64,000 nt of DNA, from NCBI GenBank assembly GCA_037042185.1, contig JAXQJY010000028.1, positions 1,240,001-1,304,000 of the forward strand, in the 5' to 3' direction. Position numbers and translations under genes: made by a program. The stretch's first letter is position 1. Each line of letters begins with the position of its first letter. Below, piece after piece: positions 20,956-30,938 of the stretch. Source of the stretch: Sordariomycetes sp. S80-01Y (Eukaryota > Ascomycota > Sordariomycetes). The notes under the pieces are model-generated. The model saw only the letters and a list, made by a program, of their open reading frames with translations. It was not told where the DNA came from and did not search any database.

Positions 20956-22863
20956 CTACTGCTCAACAGCCTGGTACTGGCCGCCGCGTCCACCACGGCT
21001 ATAGCCGCGACCCCTACCCCTGCCGCGGCCCCGACCCCGGCCTCGTCCGCGGTAGCGGCCGCCGTCGACACTTCCTTGACCGAAAGTTTCGACATTGCGA
21101 CGCTGCTCCTCGTCGCGCCACTCACGACCACCCGGTCTGCCACCGCTGGTATCAGCGCGGTCCTTGGCTTCGCTAGAAATGTTGTCGAAGAAGGAACGGG
21201 TCTTATTGTAAGCAACAGGAGCCTCCTCCGAAACTGGCTGCTCGAGTTCTGTGTCGGCGCCGTTGGGTGTCTCTGTTAAGGGCGAGCCAGCAATTGCCTC
21301 CTTTACGATATCCTCTTTGTTGAACTTTGCGTTAGACTGCGCAAAGTCAAAGTCGGAGTCAGGCACATCGACCTTCTGAGTCGGGGGTCGGCCCCCTCGC
21401 CCACGACCACGGCCAGCCTGTGCACCCCCGCGAGCCGCTCCGGGACCAGTAGGGGCGTTGGCATTGACTCGCATTTCATTGACCTTGTTGGTGAGATTAT
21501 CCATAGGGTTGTTTCCACCGCTGCCTCCAAGCTGAGCCATTGCGACGGCAACTGCAGCACGCGCGGCACTTGTCGCATCTTGGACGTTGCCAGGTGCTGT
21601 CTGAACAGTAGTCTCGACACTCGCCTTTCCGCTTTGCTGCTGCTGAGCAAACGAGGGTTGGAAAGGTTTCGTCAGAGAGCCGAGTGGGACAACGGGCTGA
21701 GGCCTGTTATTCTTAGGTCCCGTAGGCGTAGGCTTGACATTCTCGGGGGCTTGGGAGACGGCAGCATCAGCCAAGTGAGCGGCAGCAGTCTTGACGTCTT
21801 CGGTGGAAGGCTTCGACTCCACCGGAGGCGTTGGGGCGTTGGTTGGGGGCCGAGCAAGTGATTTTGGCTCAGTTGGCGGTGCGTGCTGAGCCGGCACTGG
21901 GCCGTTCCCTTGCTCCGCGCCGGGACCGATCGGTGCAGGCTTTGCATCTGAGGGGCCGGAGCTGGGCGGGCCACGATGGCCTTGCGGCCCATGCGGACCA
22001 GGCCCTCCAGGGCCGGGAGGGAAGGGCTGGTTGCCCCAAGGCGCTGGTCCACCGGGGCCAGGCGGGAAGCCTTGGCCGGGGGGAAACCATCCTGGTGGTG
22101 GGGGATACGGCATGTTACCGAAGCCCTGAGGTCCAGGAGGGGGAGGACCACCACGACCCCATTGACCGGGCGGACCGTAGAACTCGTTTGGCGGGTAGGG
22201 CTGGCCTTGCGGCCCAAAGGGACCGGGAGGAGCGTTAGGACCGGGTGGTCCTTGCGGACCAGGACGGTTTCTCGTAGCCTTTCATGCAGTCAGCGACCAT
22301 CTCCGGAATATGACGCGTCATGTAAAATTATGGCATTGATCCGATCAGAAGGAAGGCAACGGAAATCTCCACACGGTTTGCGCTTTCAGTGTGACAATAA
22401 GGTTTACATCCGAAATATTTCATCAGGTAGGAATGAAGGGCAGAAAAAGGACAAAAACTTACCCCAACAATGGCAGGGTCGTCGGGCATAGCAGGCGGCT
22501 TGTTCTCCTTGGCGCCAGGGTGTTCCTCAATGCGAAGGTCTTTCACATCGCTGCCTCTGAAGACGATATATTCGTAGACTTGGTCGGAAGGGCCGACCTC
22601 CTCATTGCCACCCTTTCGCCCTTCGGTGCCAAAAGAACGAACATTTTCGAGGGAAACGGTCGAGTCGTCCGAGTTGATCTCATGGAGGACACCGACATAG
22701 CTGGTCAAGCAGTGAGCAAGAGCTGAGGGGAGGCGGCCGACAAGTGTTACCGGATGTCGCTCTTAGAGATGAGCGAGATACGAGAGCTGCAGGCATTGTT
22801 AGCGATTCGTCACCACGAGGCAAGTCAGGCAGGCCTGGCAACGCACCCTAGGAATTCAGACAT
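20956..22863 (-). CDS. scd6: Scd6/Sum2/LSM14 mRNP protein
   Basis: RAP55-class protein that binds eIF4G and the Dcp2/Dhh1 decapping machinery and promotes translational repression in P-bodies. Four exons, complement(22847-22863, 22751-22786, 22463-22700, 20956-22278), give 537 aa. The first two exons are only 17 and 36 nt and encode MSEFLGSRISLISKSDI of the Lsm14 domain, which continues as YVGVLHEINSDDSTVSLENV, RSFGTEGRK and FRGSDVKDLRI. A long Pro/Gly-rich region follows. Then come the FDF box (DSDFDFAQSNAKFNKEDI, near 400), the FFD box (NKTRSFFDNISSEA, near 460), the TFG box (RRNVETFGQGS, near 493) and C-terminal RGG repeats. Intron 3 is unusually long for this gene at 184 nt. All domains of the family are present and in the usual order. 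Confidence 0.9.
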
Positions 22864-23688
22864 CTCGGTGGCTGGGAGCTACGCTGAGCATGTAGCAAGC
22901 TGCGAAGGAAACGTCGTGTTCAAATATTATACAAGTACAGACGAAAGGGAAAAAGGAGCTAAAGAAGAGGCGGTGCGGTGTCGCGATTAGCGGCGAGCGA
23001 CAGAGTGTGATGTTGGTGTGGTAGGTGAGGTGGAAGGATTTGTGTGCAACCGAGAATTCGGTGTTCAGAAGAGGCTGGTAGGTGTTTCCTATGATTGGCG
23101 CTAGCGCGGATGATCACCGGCTATTTGTAACTTCCATCCCTTGTCGGAACACTACCCTGCACCACAACACCGACCTGGGAGGGGCAGCTGACCTAGTAGG
23201 TATGCATGAGTTTTCAACTGTGTATCAATGAAAATCAAGAAAGAACTGTAGAGATGTGAATGATTGGGGTCTAGATTGCTTCGGTATGACGACAATTGGG
23301 TCAAGCGCAACGCAGCTGTGGGTCGGTTTGTTTTCCCAAGAGAGTTATCTCCCAGCTAGTGACTGGAGGTGTGTTTGGGGCGGAAACGGAGAAAAGATGT
23401 CCAACTGTACCGCTAGAGAAGGGATTACCAAAGCGCGATAGTACAGTAGATATCCTAGTGTATGGGGCAATGTACCCGAGTACCGCCAGTGGATGTATCG
23501 GAAGTAGCGCAAATTAAGTAGAGTATGGTCGCATGCGTGCTGGCAGGAATGGATGCTCGTTCTATTGCACCCCAAACTGGTCGTGCGTCTATACACATGC
23601 AGCCAGCCATCTTCCACTGTCTTATTAAACGAGGCTGTATCTTCCCTCATTCGCATAACCATCGTGCCAAACGCCGAACAAAAACTGA
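22864..23688. other. Intergenic: scd6 promoter and vti1 3' end
   Basis: 825 bases between two minus-strand genes. I see no TATA box and no coding sequence. Confidence 0.5.
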
Positions 23689-24482
23689 TTACCTGAACTT
23701 GCTCCAAATGACCGCAATGATGAGGATGACCAACACCGTGATGATGGCAATGGTTATAAGCCGATTTGTAGCCATCCTGTTTTGGGAGTTAGCCTAGTCT
23801 CTCGCAGCGTCGTTGCTCGAGGGCCACAGTACCTACGTGCCATCCCCCTCAAAGTCTTCACACTTCGATCCACGTAGCCCTCGCTCTCCAAGAGTCCCTC
23901 ATGGGTATGCTGAATCGTCTCACGTTGCCTTCCGAGATCTGCAAGGGTGCTGGCCCCAATTTGCTCTGTTTCGCTCGCCATGGCGTGGGCGTTCTTGATT
24001 CGCTGGCTGCTTCTCTCCAGACGATCCGTTCCGGAGAGGAGCTGCTGGCGCTGCTCGAGAGGTTGATCCGAAGAGCCATCGGGCTCATCAGTGTATCGTG
24101 AGCCGAAGAGGGCAGATCGGTCGCTGGAGAGGCCCGTGAGCTTGCGCTTGGAGGCGTCGACGTCGGCTTCGAAGTTGCGGAATCGCTGATTCACCTTGCC
24201 GCGTGATGAAGTAGGAATGTTTTGCTTCTCGAGGCGCATTTGAGCAAGCTAGAGTCACTTGTCAGAGGGTTATTGCGTACGATGCAGTGGCTCTGAACGT
24301 ACAATCTCGTCGGCTTCCTCCAACGCCCGCTCTGCCTGGCTGATAGCGGCCTTGCGCGGCTCACCAGAGAGCTCGGGAATCTGGTCCAGCTTTTGCGCCA
24401 AGTCGGCCTGGACAAGCTTCAGCTCTGCTTCGTAAGAGCCAAAGAGCTCGGAACCGGCGTCAGTATCGAGAGGGTTCGACAT
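23689..24482 (-). CDS. vti1: Qb-SNARE Vti1
   Basis: SNARE used in Golgi-to-endosome, endosome-to-vacuole and homotypic vacuole fusion. Exons complement(24303-24482, 23833-24248, 23689-23776) give 227 aa, close to yeast Vti1 (217). The N-terminal three-helix region begins FGSYEAELKLVQADLAQKL. The SNARE motif runs from about residue 130, with the zero-layer Gln in ADLGRQRETIQ and the end VKTLRGMARRM. A C-terminal anchor of about 20 hydrophobic residues (LITIAIITVLVILIIAVIW) ends in SKFR. Both introns are 54-56 nt; the second was placed with donor GTACTG so that GMARRMATNRL, conserved in the family, is restored. The gene is head to head with the amine-oxidase-like gene. Confidence 0.93.
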
Positions 24483-25506
24483 GGTGGCGGGTGGCTGGGC
24501 GAAGCAAGTAACGGTGGACAGGTGCGCCAGAGTACGTAACAACGAGTCGAGAAAGAAGCAGTCGAAGCTAAGATGGCAAGAGAACAAGACTATGGGTATC
24601 GCTTGATGGGAACTCAAGGGCAAAGCGCTGAGGGGGTGTCGAAGTCGATGCCTAGAGCGTTCGCTTGTCTTGCGCCAGCGACCGTCGATGTCATGCGCCC
24701 GGGCCGCCATCCCCAGACGGCTAAACTCGGGGACCTCCATGTCCGACACCGAGGATTCGCACGTGACTAAGCAGCCACTCCGGGCGGGCCATGCTGCGAC
24801 TATGAAATGGAAAAGATTCGTGCCTGGAATTTTCTTCTCTTCTTCTTCATCATGAAAGTTGAATCACCCCGGATCAGAAGAAATTAGGCTCGTCGCCCTG
24901 ACTTGCAAAAGTCATAATGGCGGGGAGTTGTATTAACCGGGAATATTAACACGGCGCTTTAAAGAATTGGTGACTCGTATTACCGTCCATCAATCCCGTT
25001 GAGTGTCCAACATGCCTTTGCCCGGATCCGTCAGTGTGCTCTCTGGCTGAGTGGGCGGCGGATGCCATTTACCTGAGCGTCTCTCGTCCGTGGCTGAAGG
25101 ATGCCTTCAATGCTACAAGTAGAGCATTTCAGCCTTTGGTCGTAGCCTGGCTTGGGTGAAGACGGAAGTACAATCTTGACAATATAGAAAAGTGAAGCAA
25201 GCTGCGATGGACTGATTCTGTGGCTGCCAGTGCTCAAAGGAGCCAAAGCTCAGCCACTGTGGCCGAGCTTGCGCCCCAGTCATCTCAGCTCAGTCTTGGT
25301 GGGGCGCCGGCTGGTCTCAACCGTCATCTTGCATGCCGCATGTTGCCGTTCTGCTCATGTGGACATCCCCAACATCCGTGACAAACAGCTCAACCAATGT
25401 TTGACCACAGAGGGCCTGAAGCGTCGGGGGTTTAAATCTCACAATACTCCCCTGCTCTCTTCTATAAAGCCAGTTTCAGTCCAGATATAACTAATTGCCA
25501 GGCAAA
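24483..25506. promoter_or_regulatory. Divergent promoter between vti1 and the amine-oxidase-like gene
   Basis: 1024 bases serving two divergent genes. A TATA box for the plus-strand gene lies at 25463. The middle part, around 24900-25000, is AT-richer than its surroundings. No coding sequence recognised. Confidence 0.5.
25463..25468 (+). promoter_or_regulatory. TATA box of the amine-oxidase-like gene
   Basis: TATAAA in the context TTCTATAAAGCC, 44 bases before the ATG at 25507. It supports transcription starting just before that ATG, and so the 20-nt first exon. Confidence 0.55.
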
Positions 25507-27462
25507 ATGGCACGACCGCAGCATGTGTAAGTTCTCCCACGATTCTTGGTCATGCATGTTTCAACGCAATTCCCATCGTCATCGAATCAGCGATCACCAC
25601 CAGCCAGCCGAGGGTGTGCGCTGGCGTCGCCGCTCAACTCTAGCTGTTCGTGCCAGCCTTCGTTGCGTGCTACCGAACTTCTCTTAACCTGTTTTCACGT
25701 GCTGGTCGCCGCAACCGTGGTTTTTCGCCTGGATTGAGTTTTGGTAGCGTCATCGGAGATGCTCCCATGAGCCCAGCGTTACGGCCTCCCAACCCCTCGC
25801 CCGTTCATATCGTGCAGTGCATGGGATGATTTGAGCAAGAAAACGCCATCATGAGCTCTTCGACTGATACGCGTGTCTCTAGGAAAAAGGTGGCTGTTGT
25901 AGGCAGTGGAAGCGCCGGTATCGCTGCGTTGTGGGCGCTGAACAGGACCTACCACGATGTATATCTCTACGAGGCGGCTGACCGCCTGGGAGGACATACC
26001 AACACGGTGGAATGGAAGTCGGGCAAGTACTCGACGCAGGTCGACACTGGCTTCATTGTGCTGAACACGGCCACATATCGTGAGTGTGGCTAGAGAAAGG
26101 CGCAAGGGGCCATTGCTAATTGCGACAGCCAATTTCATCAACTTTTTGAAGAAAGTTGGTGTGGAGACAGAACCGACTGAGATGACTTTTGGTGTGTCGA
26201 GAGATCAAGGCTTGTTCGAATGGGCTGGTACGAATCTAGGGGCCATATTCGCTCAACGGAGGAACTGGTTATCGCCCAAGATGTGGAGGATGATATTCGA
26301 TATCGTCCGTTTTAATCAGTTCGCCCTGGACCTGCTCATGGAAGAGGATGAGCCTGCACACAACCAATCCGGAATGGCGAATCACGTCGACCAAGCCGAG
26401 ACCATCGGAGAGTATCTCCAGCGAGAAGGGTATTCGGATGCCTTCAGGGACGACTACTTGATACCGATGACGGCGGCCGTTTGGAGTACGAGCCCCGACA
26501 AATGCTCGCTTGAATTCCCCGCTGTGACGCTCGTTCGCTTCTTGTGGAACCATCATCTTCTGTCGACAATTGCAGCAAGACCCCAGTGGTTGACGCTCAA
26601 AGACGGCGCCAAGTCATATATCGACGCAGTCATGAAGGGCTTTCCACCGAACCACCTCTTCCTCAACACTCCGGTGCAGCACGTGGATAACGGCAAGGAC
26701 GGACGGCCACGGTTACATTTGGAGAATGCCAAGGTTGAGACCTTCGACCATGTTATACTGGCAACACATGGCGACCAGGCTTTGTCGATCATCGACTCAA
26801 ACGCCACCCCAGACGAGCGCTCGATTCTATCCTGCTTCCAAACCTCGAAGAACGAAGTCGCTCTGCACTCGGATCTCTCGCTCATGCCCCAACGGCGCAA
26901 GGCATGGTCAAGTTGGAATTATCTGACCCTGTCATCACCGACAGAGGGGAAAGCCAACATTGACAAGGTCTCGCTGACCTACAATATGAACATCTTGCAG
27001 CATATCCCCCACAACCCCTTTGGAGATGTGTTGGTTACGCTCAACCCTCTGCACAAGCCTCGGCGAGATTTGACGAGGGCATGGTATTACTACAACCACC
27101 CACTCTACACACCATCCGCGGTCCGCGCGCAGAAGCTCCTGCCCAAAATTCAGAACAAGCGTGGCATCAGCTACGCCGGTGCGTGGACGAAGTACGGCTT
27201 CCACGAGGATGGCTTTAGCAGTGGTTTGCATGTCGCTCAAGAGCACCTCGGGGCGAAGTTGCCTTTTGAGTTCAAGGATTCGACGTACAGCCGAGGAAAG
27301 AAGCCTACCTTGGGCTTGGCTGATCATCTGGTTCGTCTCATCATCATGCTTCTGCAGGTCTTTGTAATCCAGATCGTGGAAAAGTTCCTTGGTTCTGGGA
27401 AGCAAAAGGTGAAGCCATACCTGAACGGAATGGCTCGGAAGGCCAATGGAAAGATTCACTAG
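25507..27462 (+). CDS. FAD-dependent amine-oxidase-like protein (NAD/FAD-binding)
   Basis: Flavoprotein of the amine oxidase superfamily, in the group of predicted NAD/FAD-binding proteins often linked with lipid-modifying enzymes; substrate unknown. Preferred model: 25507-25526, 25883-26079, 26129-27462, 516 aa. The first exon (ATG GCA CGA ..., donor GTGTAAG region) joins acceptor TCTCTAG to give [19 protein letters not shown]. The TATA box upstream and the correct phase support this. The alternative is a start at 25851 ([14 protein letters not shown]) in the intron, with the same downstream exons. The dinucleotide-binding motif [13 protein letters not shown] is followed by [30 protein letters not shown], and near the end [21 protein letters not shown], where the FAD-binding segment of the family lies. 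A hydrophobic stretch ([17 protein letters not shown]) near the C-terminus may attach it to a membrane. Confidence 0.85.
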
Positions 27463-27825
27463 AGTCACAGGCTTGAATGATTATTTCCATGGAATTTTGT
27501 ATCAATTGCTCTCGACCAGATGGCACTGGGTCGACGCAGGTATATTTGGGTAATGCGGCGCACAGCGTGCTATGAGGAGCGTAATGTTTTTATACAACCT
27601 CGAAGTAGCGAATCAAATATAATGAATTCATCTCAAGAATCATTACCCTAGTTGTCGCTCCGCCAACTTCTGCTCGTAAAGTGAGAAAAAGGGGTGTTTG
27701 GTCTCGTCGGACGCCCCACCCTCCGGCCTCAGTCCGAGTCCGACCCAAGCCGCCGCCGATCCTGACCAGACCTCAAGCTCCGAATCCCCATCGCCATCCG
27801 CATCACCACCTCCACGGCCGCCACA
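27463..27825. other. Intergenic: amine-oxidase-like 3' end and cox11 promoter
   Basis: 363 bases between two plus-strand genes; the last part is C-rich, like a leader. No coding sequence recognised. Confidence 0.5.
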
Positions 27826-28811
27826 ATGAGCGCCGCCCCTCGTTTATCACAGACACTGAGGGCCGCGGGCCGGCCATCAGCGTGGTCGTGCCTTTTCTGC
27901 CAGCACGCGCGGCCGCAACAGCTATCTCGAGCGCGTCATCCAAGCTGGCGACGAAACTTCTCCAAGTCGAGCCCGCGAGCGCAACAGCAGCAGCAGCAGT
28001 ATACGAAGACGAAAGCGCAAGTGCAGTACACGCAGTCGATGGAGCGCGTGAGGGCGCATTACAAGAAGAAGAATCAGACCGTTCTGTACGAGAACCCGCG
28101 CCGTACCTGGGCTATGGCATGAGCTGATGGCGGATAGGTACTACACGTTGAGCGCAATTCTAGGGACGGTGGCTTTCTCCTATGGCTCTGTGCCAATGTA
28201 CAAGATGGTAATTTCCTGATTCCCACGACAAGCACGCTAGGCATACTGACCAGAAAGATCTGTCAAACCACCGGCTGGGGCGGCCAACCCGTCCGCGCCC
28301 ACGGCTCCGACTCCTCCTCCATCACCGACATCTCGCAGCGGGTGATCCCCGTGACCTCGGCAAAGCGCATAAAGGTCACCTTCAACGCCTCCATCTCCGA
28401 CACCCTGCCTTGGAAGTTCGTCCCGCAGCAGCGCGAAGTCAAGGTCCTGCCGGGCGAGACGGCCCTGGCTTTCTACAAGGCAACCAACCTGGGAGACAAG
28501 GACATCATCGGCGTGGCGACGTATAGCGTCACGCCGGCGCAGTGCGCGCCTTACTTCAGCAAGATCCAGTGCTTCTGCTTCGAGGAGCAGAGGTTGAACG
28601 CTGGGGAGACGGTTGACATGCCTGTGTTCTTCTACCTGGACCCGGATCTGTTGAATGACTTGAACATGAAGGGCATAGAGACGGTCACCCTCAACTACAC
28701 GTTTTTCAGTGGGTTCATCCTTCGTCTAGAATATGGAGCGGGATGTGCTAACGGGTAACAGAAGCGAGATACGATAACAACGGGGGTTTCCAACCTCCGG
28801 CGTCGGGCTGA
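27826..28811 (+). CDS. cox11: Cytochrome c oxidase assembly protein Cox11
   Basis: Copper chaperone of the mitochondrial inner membrane that inserts the CuB site of Cox1. Exons 27826-28085, 28138-28207, 28258-28708, 28762-28811 give 276 aa. The N-terminus is Arg/Ser-rich and lacks acidic residues, as expected of a mitochondrial presequence. The single membrane span is YYTLSAILGTVAFSYGSVPMY (about 88-108), followed by KMICQTTGWGG and, in the intermembrane-space domain, the copper site CFCF at 215-218, then PVFFYLDPDL and YDNNGGFQP. Intron 1 (28086-28137, 52 nt, CTGAT branch point) is essential: without it the frame stops after about 98 residues and the membrane span is lost. Intron 3 (28709-28761) has a GCTAAC branch point and joins YTFF to KARYDNN. 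Confidence 0.93.
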
Positions 28812-29368
28812 AGGTGCTGAATGTACGATTTGCTTCGAAAGTGTGCCAGTGCTCTGTACAACAAATAGATCTCCACAGCGATGTATTACCATTGTACATA
28901 CGATTCACGATACGGGACAAGTGCAACCGGGCGTTTTTCCTCACTGAGTTCTCATTCACAATTTGTTGAAGACTGCGGGGACATGGGCTTCTGTACGCAC
29001 AATGAGCTTGAACAGCCCTCGTAGCAGGCAAATCAAAGTCGGTCGCGTCTCCTAGCATCGAAAGGCGTCCTTCTCTGAGAAGTCTCCATCCCACTCAACT
29101 TTGGCCTGGCCATCGGCCTCTACAGTCCGACCTCAAGCCGTTCGACCAATCGTAGTTCACCTTGAGACCCGCTAGCCCCGAGGTCCTGAGCTGACTCAGC
29201 GGATCCCCCCAGAAGACCTGCATCACGTGCCGTAAATGTTCGCCCACAACGTCCACTCCACCGCCAAAATCAACCACGTTCGGCCCCAAAATCTTCTTCC
29301 CATTCCTTTCCCATCCGCCCAACGTCAACTCCCACGGTCGTCCACCACACATCCTACTAACCGCCAAG
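28812..29368. other. Intergenic: cox11 3' end and rpl26 promoter
   Basis: 557 bases between two plus-strand genes. The last 120 bases are C/T-rich, as in ribosomal-protein gene leaders. No TATA box or coding sequence identified. Confidence 0.5.
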
Positions 29369-29917
29369 ATGAAGTTCGACAGCAGTACGTCCAAAAATCT
29401 GCCCGATTGATTGTTTCAGGAACAAGAGTGCTGACTTTGGACTCCAGTGGTTGCCTCCTCCCGCCGCAAGAGCCGCGCCGCTCACTTCAAGGCCCCCTCG
29501 GACAAGCGCCGTACCATCATGAGCGCTCCCCTCTCCAAGGAGCTGCGCGAGAAGTACAACGTATGTTATCACGTACCGCTTGTAGTCTAGCTCGCCGCAG
29601 ACGTTTTCTTCCGCAGGACTTTCCGCTCACAAACACAGGTTCGCTCCATCCCCATCCGCAAGGACGACGAAGTCACCATCGTCCGTGGCTCCAACAAGGG
29701 CCGTGAGGGCAAGGTCACCGCCGTCTACCGTCTGAAATACGTCATCCACATCGAGCGTGTCACCCGCGACAAGGCCTCTGGCCAGTCCGTCCCCCTGGGC
29801 ATCCACCCCTCCAACGTCGTCATCAACAAGCTCAAGCTCGACAAGGACCGTGAGGACATCCTGGCTCGCTCCAAGGTTGGCCGTGAGCTCCGCGCCAAGG
29901 GTACCGTCTCCGCGTAA
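29369..29917 (+). CDS. rpl26: 60S ribosomal protein L26 (uL24)
   Basis: Large-subunit ribosomal protein near the polypeptide exit tunnel. Three exons (29369-29384, 29448-29560, 29639-29917) give 135 aa, a usual eukaryotic size. The first exon holds only five codons and one base, a common arrangement in fungal ribosomal-protein genes. Characteristic segments: [38 protein letters not shown], the KOW motif [18 protein letters not shown], and [18 protein letters not shown]. The introns are 63 and 78 nt. The sequence ends KGTVSA. Identity is certain. Confidence 0.95.
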
Positions 29918-30938
29918 GCATTTCGCTACCTCGGAAGACGCAAGACTCGAACGTGTACGACGACCACGACCTCAACAAAAGGACAAAATACAATTGGGCA
30001 GGGAAATGGGCATATACCTCCGGCGTTTATATCCTCGTTGCCCCACGCAACAGGAAGGCAGGGTAGCATGAATTGAGAATTTCACCGTTCTCAATGGCCA
30101 TTCCACAGTGACCAAACTGTGGGATGCTCCATGGGAGGCGTTTCCCGAAGTCCTGCTCTTCCGCCCTGCGCACACGTGATGTCATATCACTCCGTATCCT
30201 AGGCCGCTGCTGTGCAGCGTAGGCTGGCCATTGGCACCGGACAAATTTGCACTTTGTCCTCGTAGAGCTTGACAGCCTCAGGTAAGCACGTAGCCACTCA
30301 ACCGCTAGCATATCTCCGCGTTGACCTATAAATTGATGGTCTTCGTGGTAAACGATTGGCGAAGAACAAACCGAGTAAGGGGCATTTACTATCATGAGCC
30401 CCTTACTCTCGCCCGAAGACTTTTGCTGAGAACTCATGATGTCGGAAGTTTGATGGCGAGGCACATTGTTCCCGTCAGAAGCAATGTAATGTAAGGTCAT
30501 TTGAAAGGGACCTACTAATTCTACAAGTATTGTTACTCTATCTCACTTAATGTCCGTACCACTATACATATAATCAGGCTCAAATCAACTCGCCGTGTCA
30601 CCATCTCATTCTAGCCACAGGTGTTTGCCTACTCATTTTCGGAGCCCTCCTTTAGTTGCCACACAACTTAGGCTGTACAAAACAGGATTTGTATATAGGA
30701 CTGGAGACCCCACAGACCTTATCGTAAAGGATGGTTCTCAGCGCAATCATAAAAGATGCAGCGACGTGCCCTTCTCACGTACTGGCAATGGTAATAACTA
30801 TGCTCAAGAAATGACTTCTCATGCTGGTTACAAGTCCTAACAGTGATGGTAGTGGCAGCAATACTTCTCTCTAGAAGCGCGTAAGTGATGTGGTAAACCA
30901 ACGACCGTCGAGTTGGGTTCCCTGTGGATTAAGGCTCT
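29918..30938. other. Intergenic between converging rpl26 and the 904-residue protein gene
   Basis: 1021 bases between two convergent genes, so it should hold both terminators and no promoter of either. It contains the hairpin at 30373-30408. Short ORFs here have no family resemblance. Confidence 0.5.
30373..30408. repeat. Perfect 11-bp inverted repeat (hairpin candidate)
   Basis: GAGTAAGGGGC at 30373-30383 and its exact reverse complement GCCCCTTACTC at 30398-30408, with a 14-base spacer. It lies about 450 bases past rpl26, between convergent genes. Confidence 0.85.

Noticed and set aside
28018-28145. Apparent frameshift in cox11 between the presequence and the membrane span
   Set aside because: A 52-nt intron with GT-AG ends and a CTGAT branch point (28086-28137) restores the frame without any sequence error.
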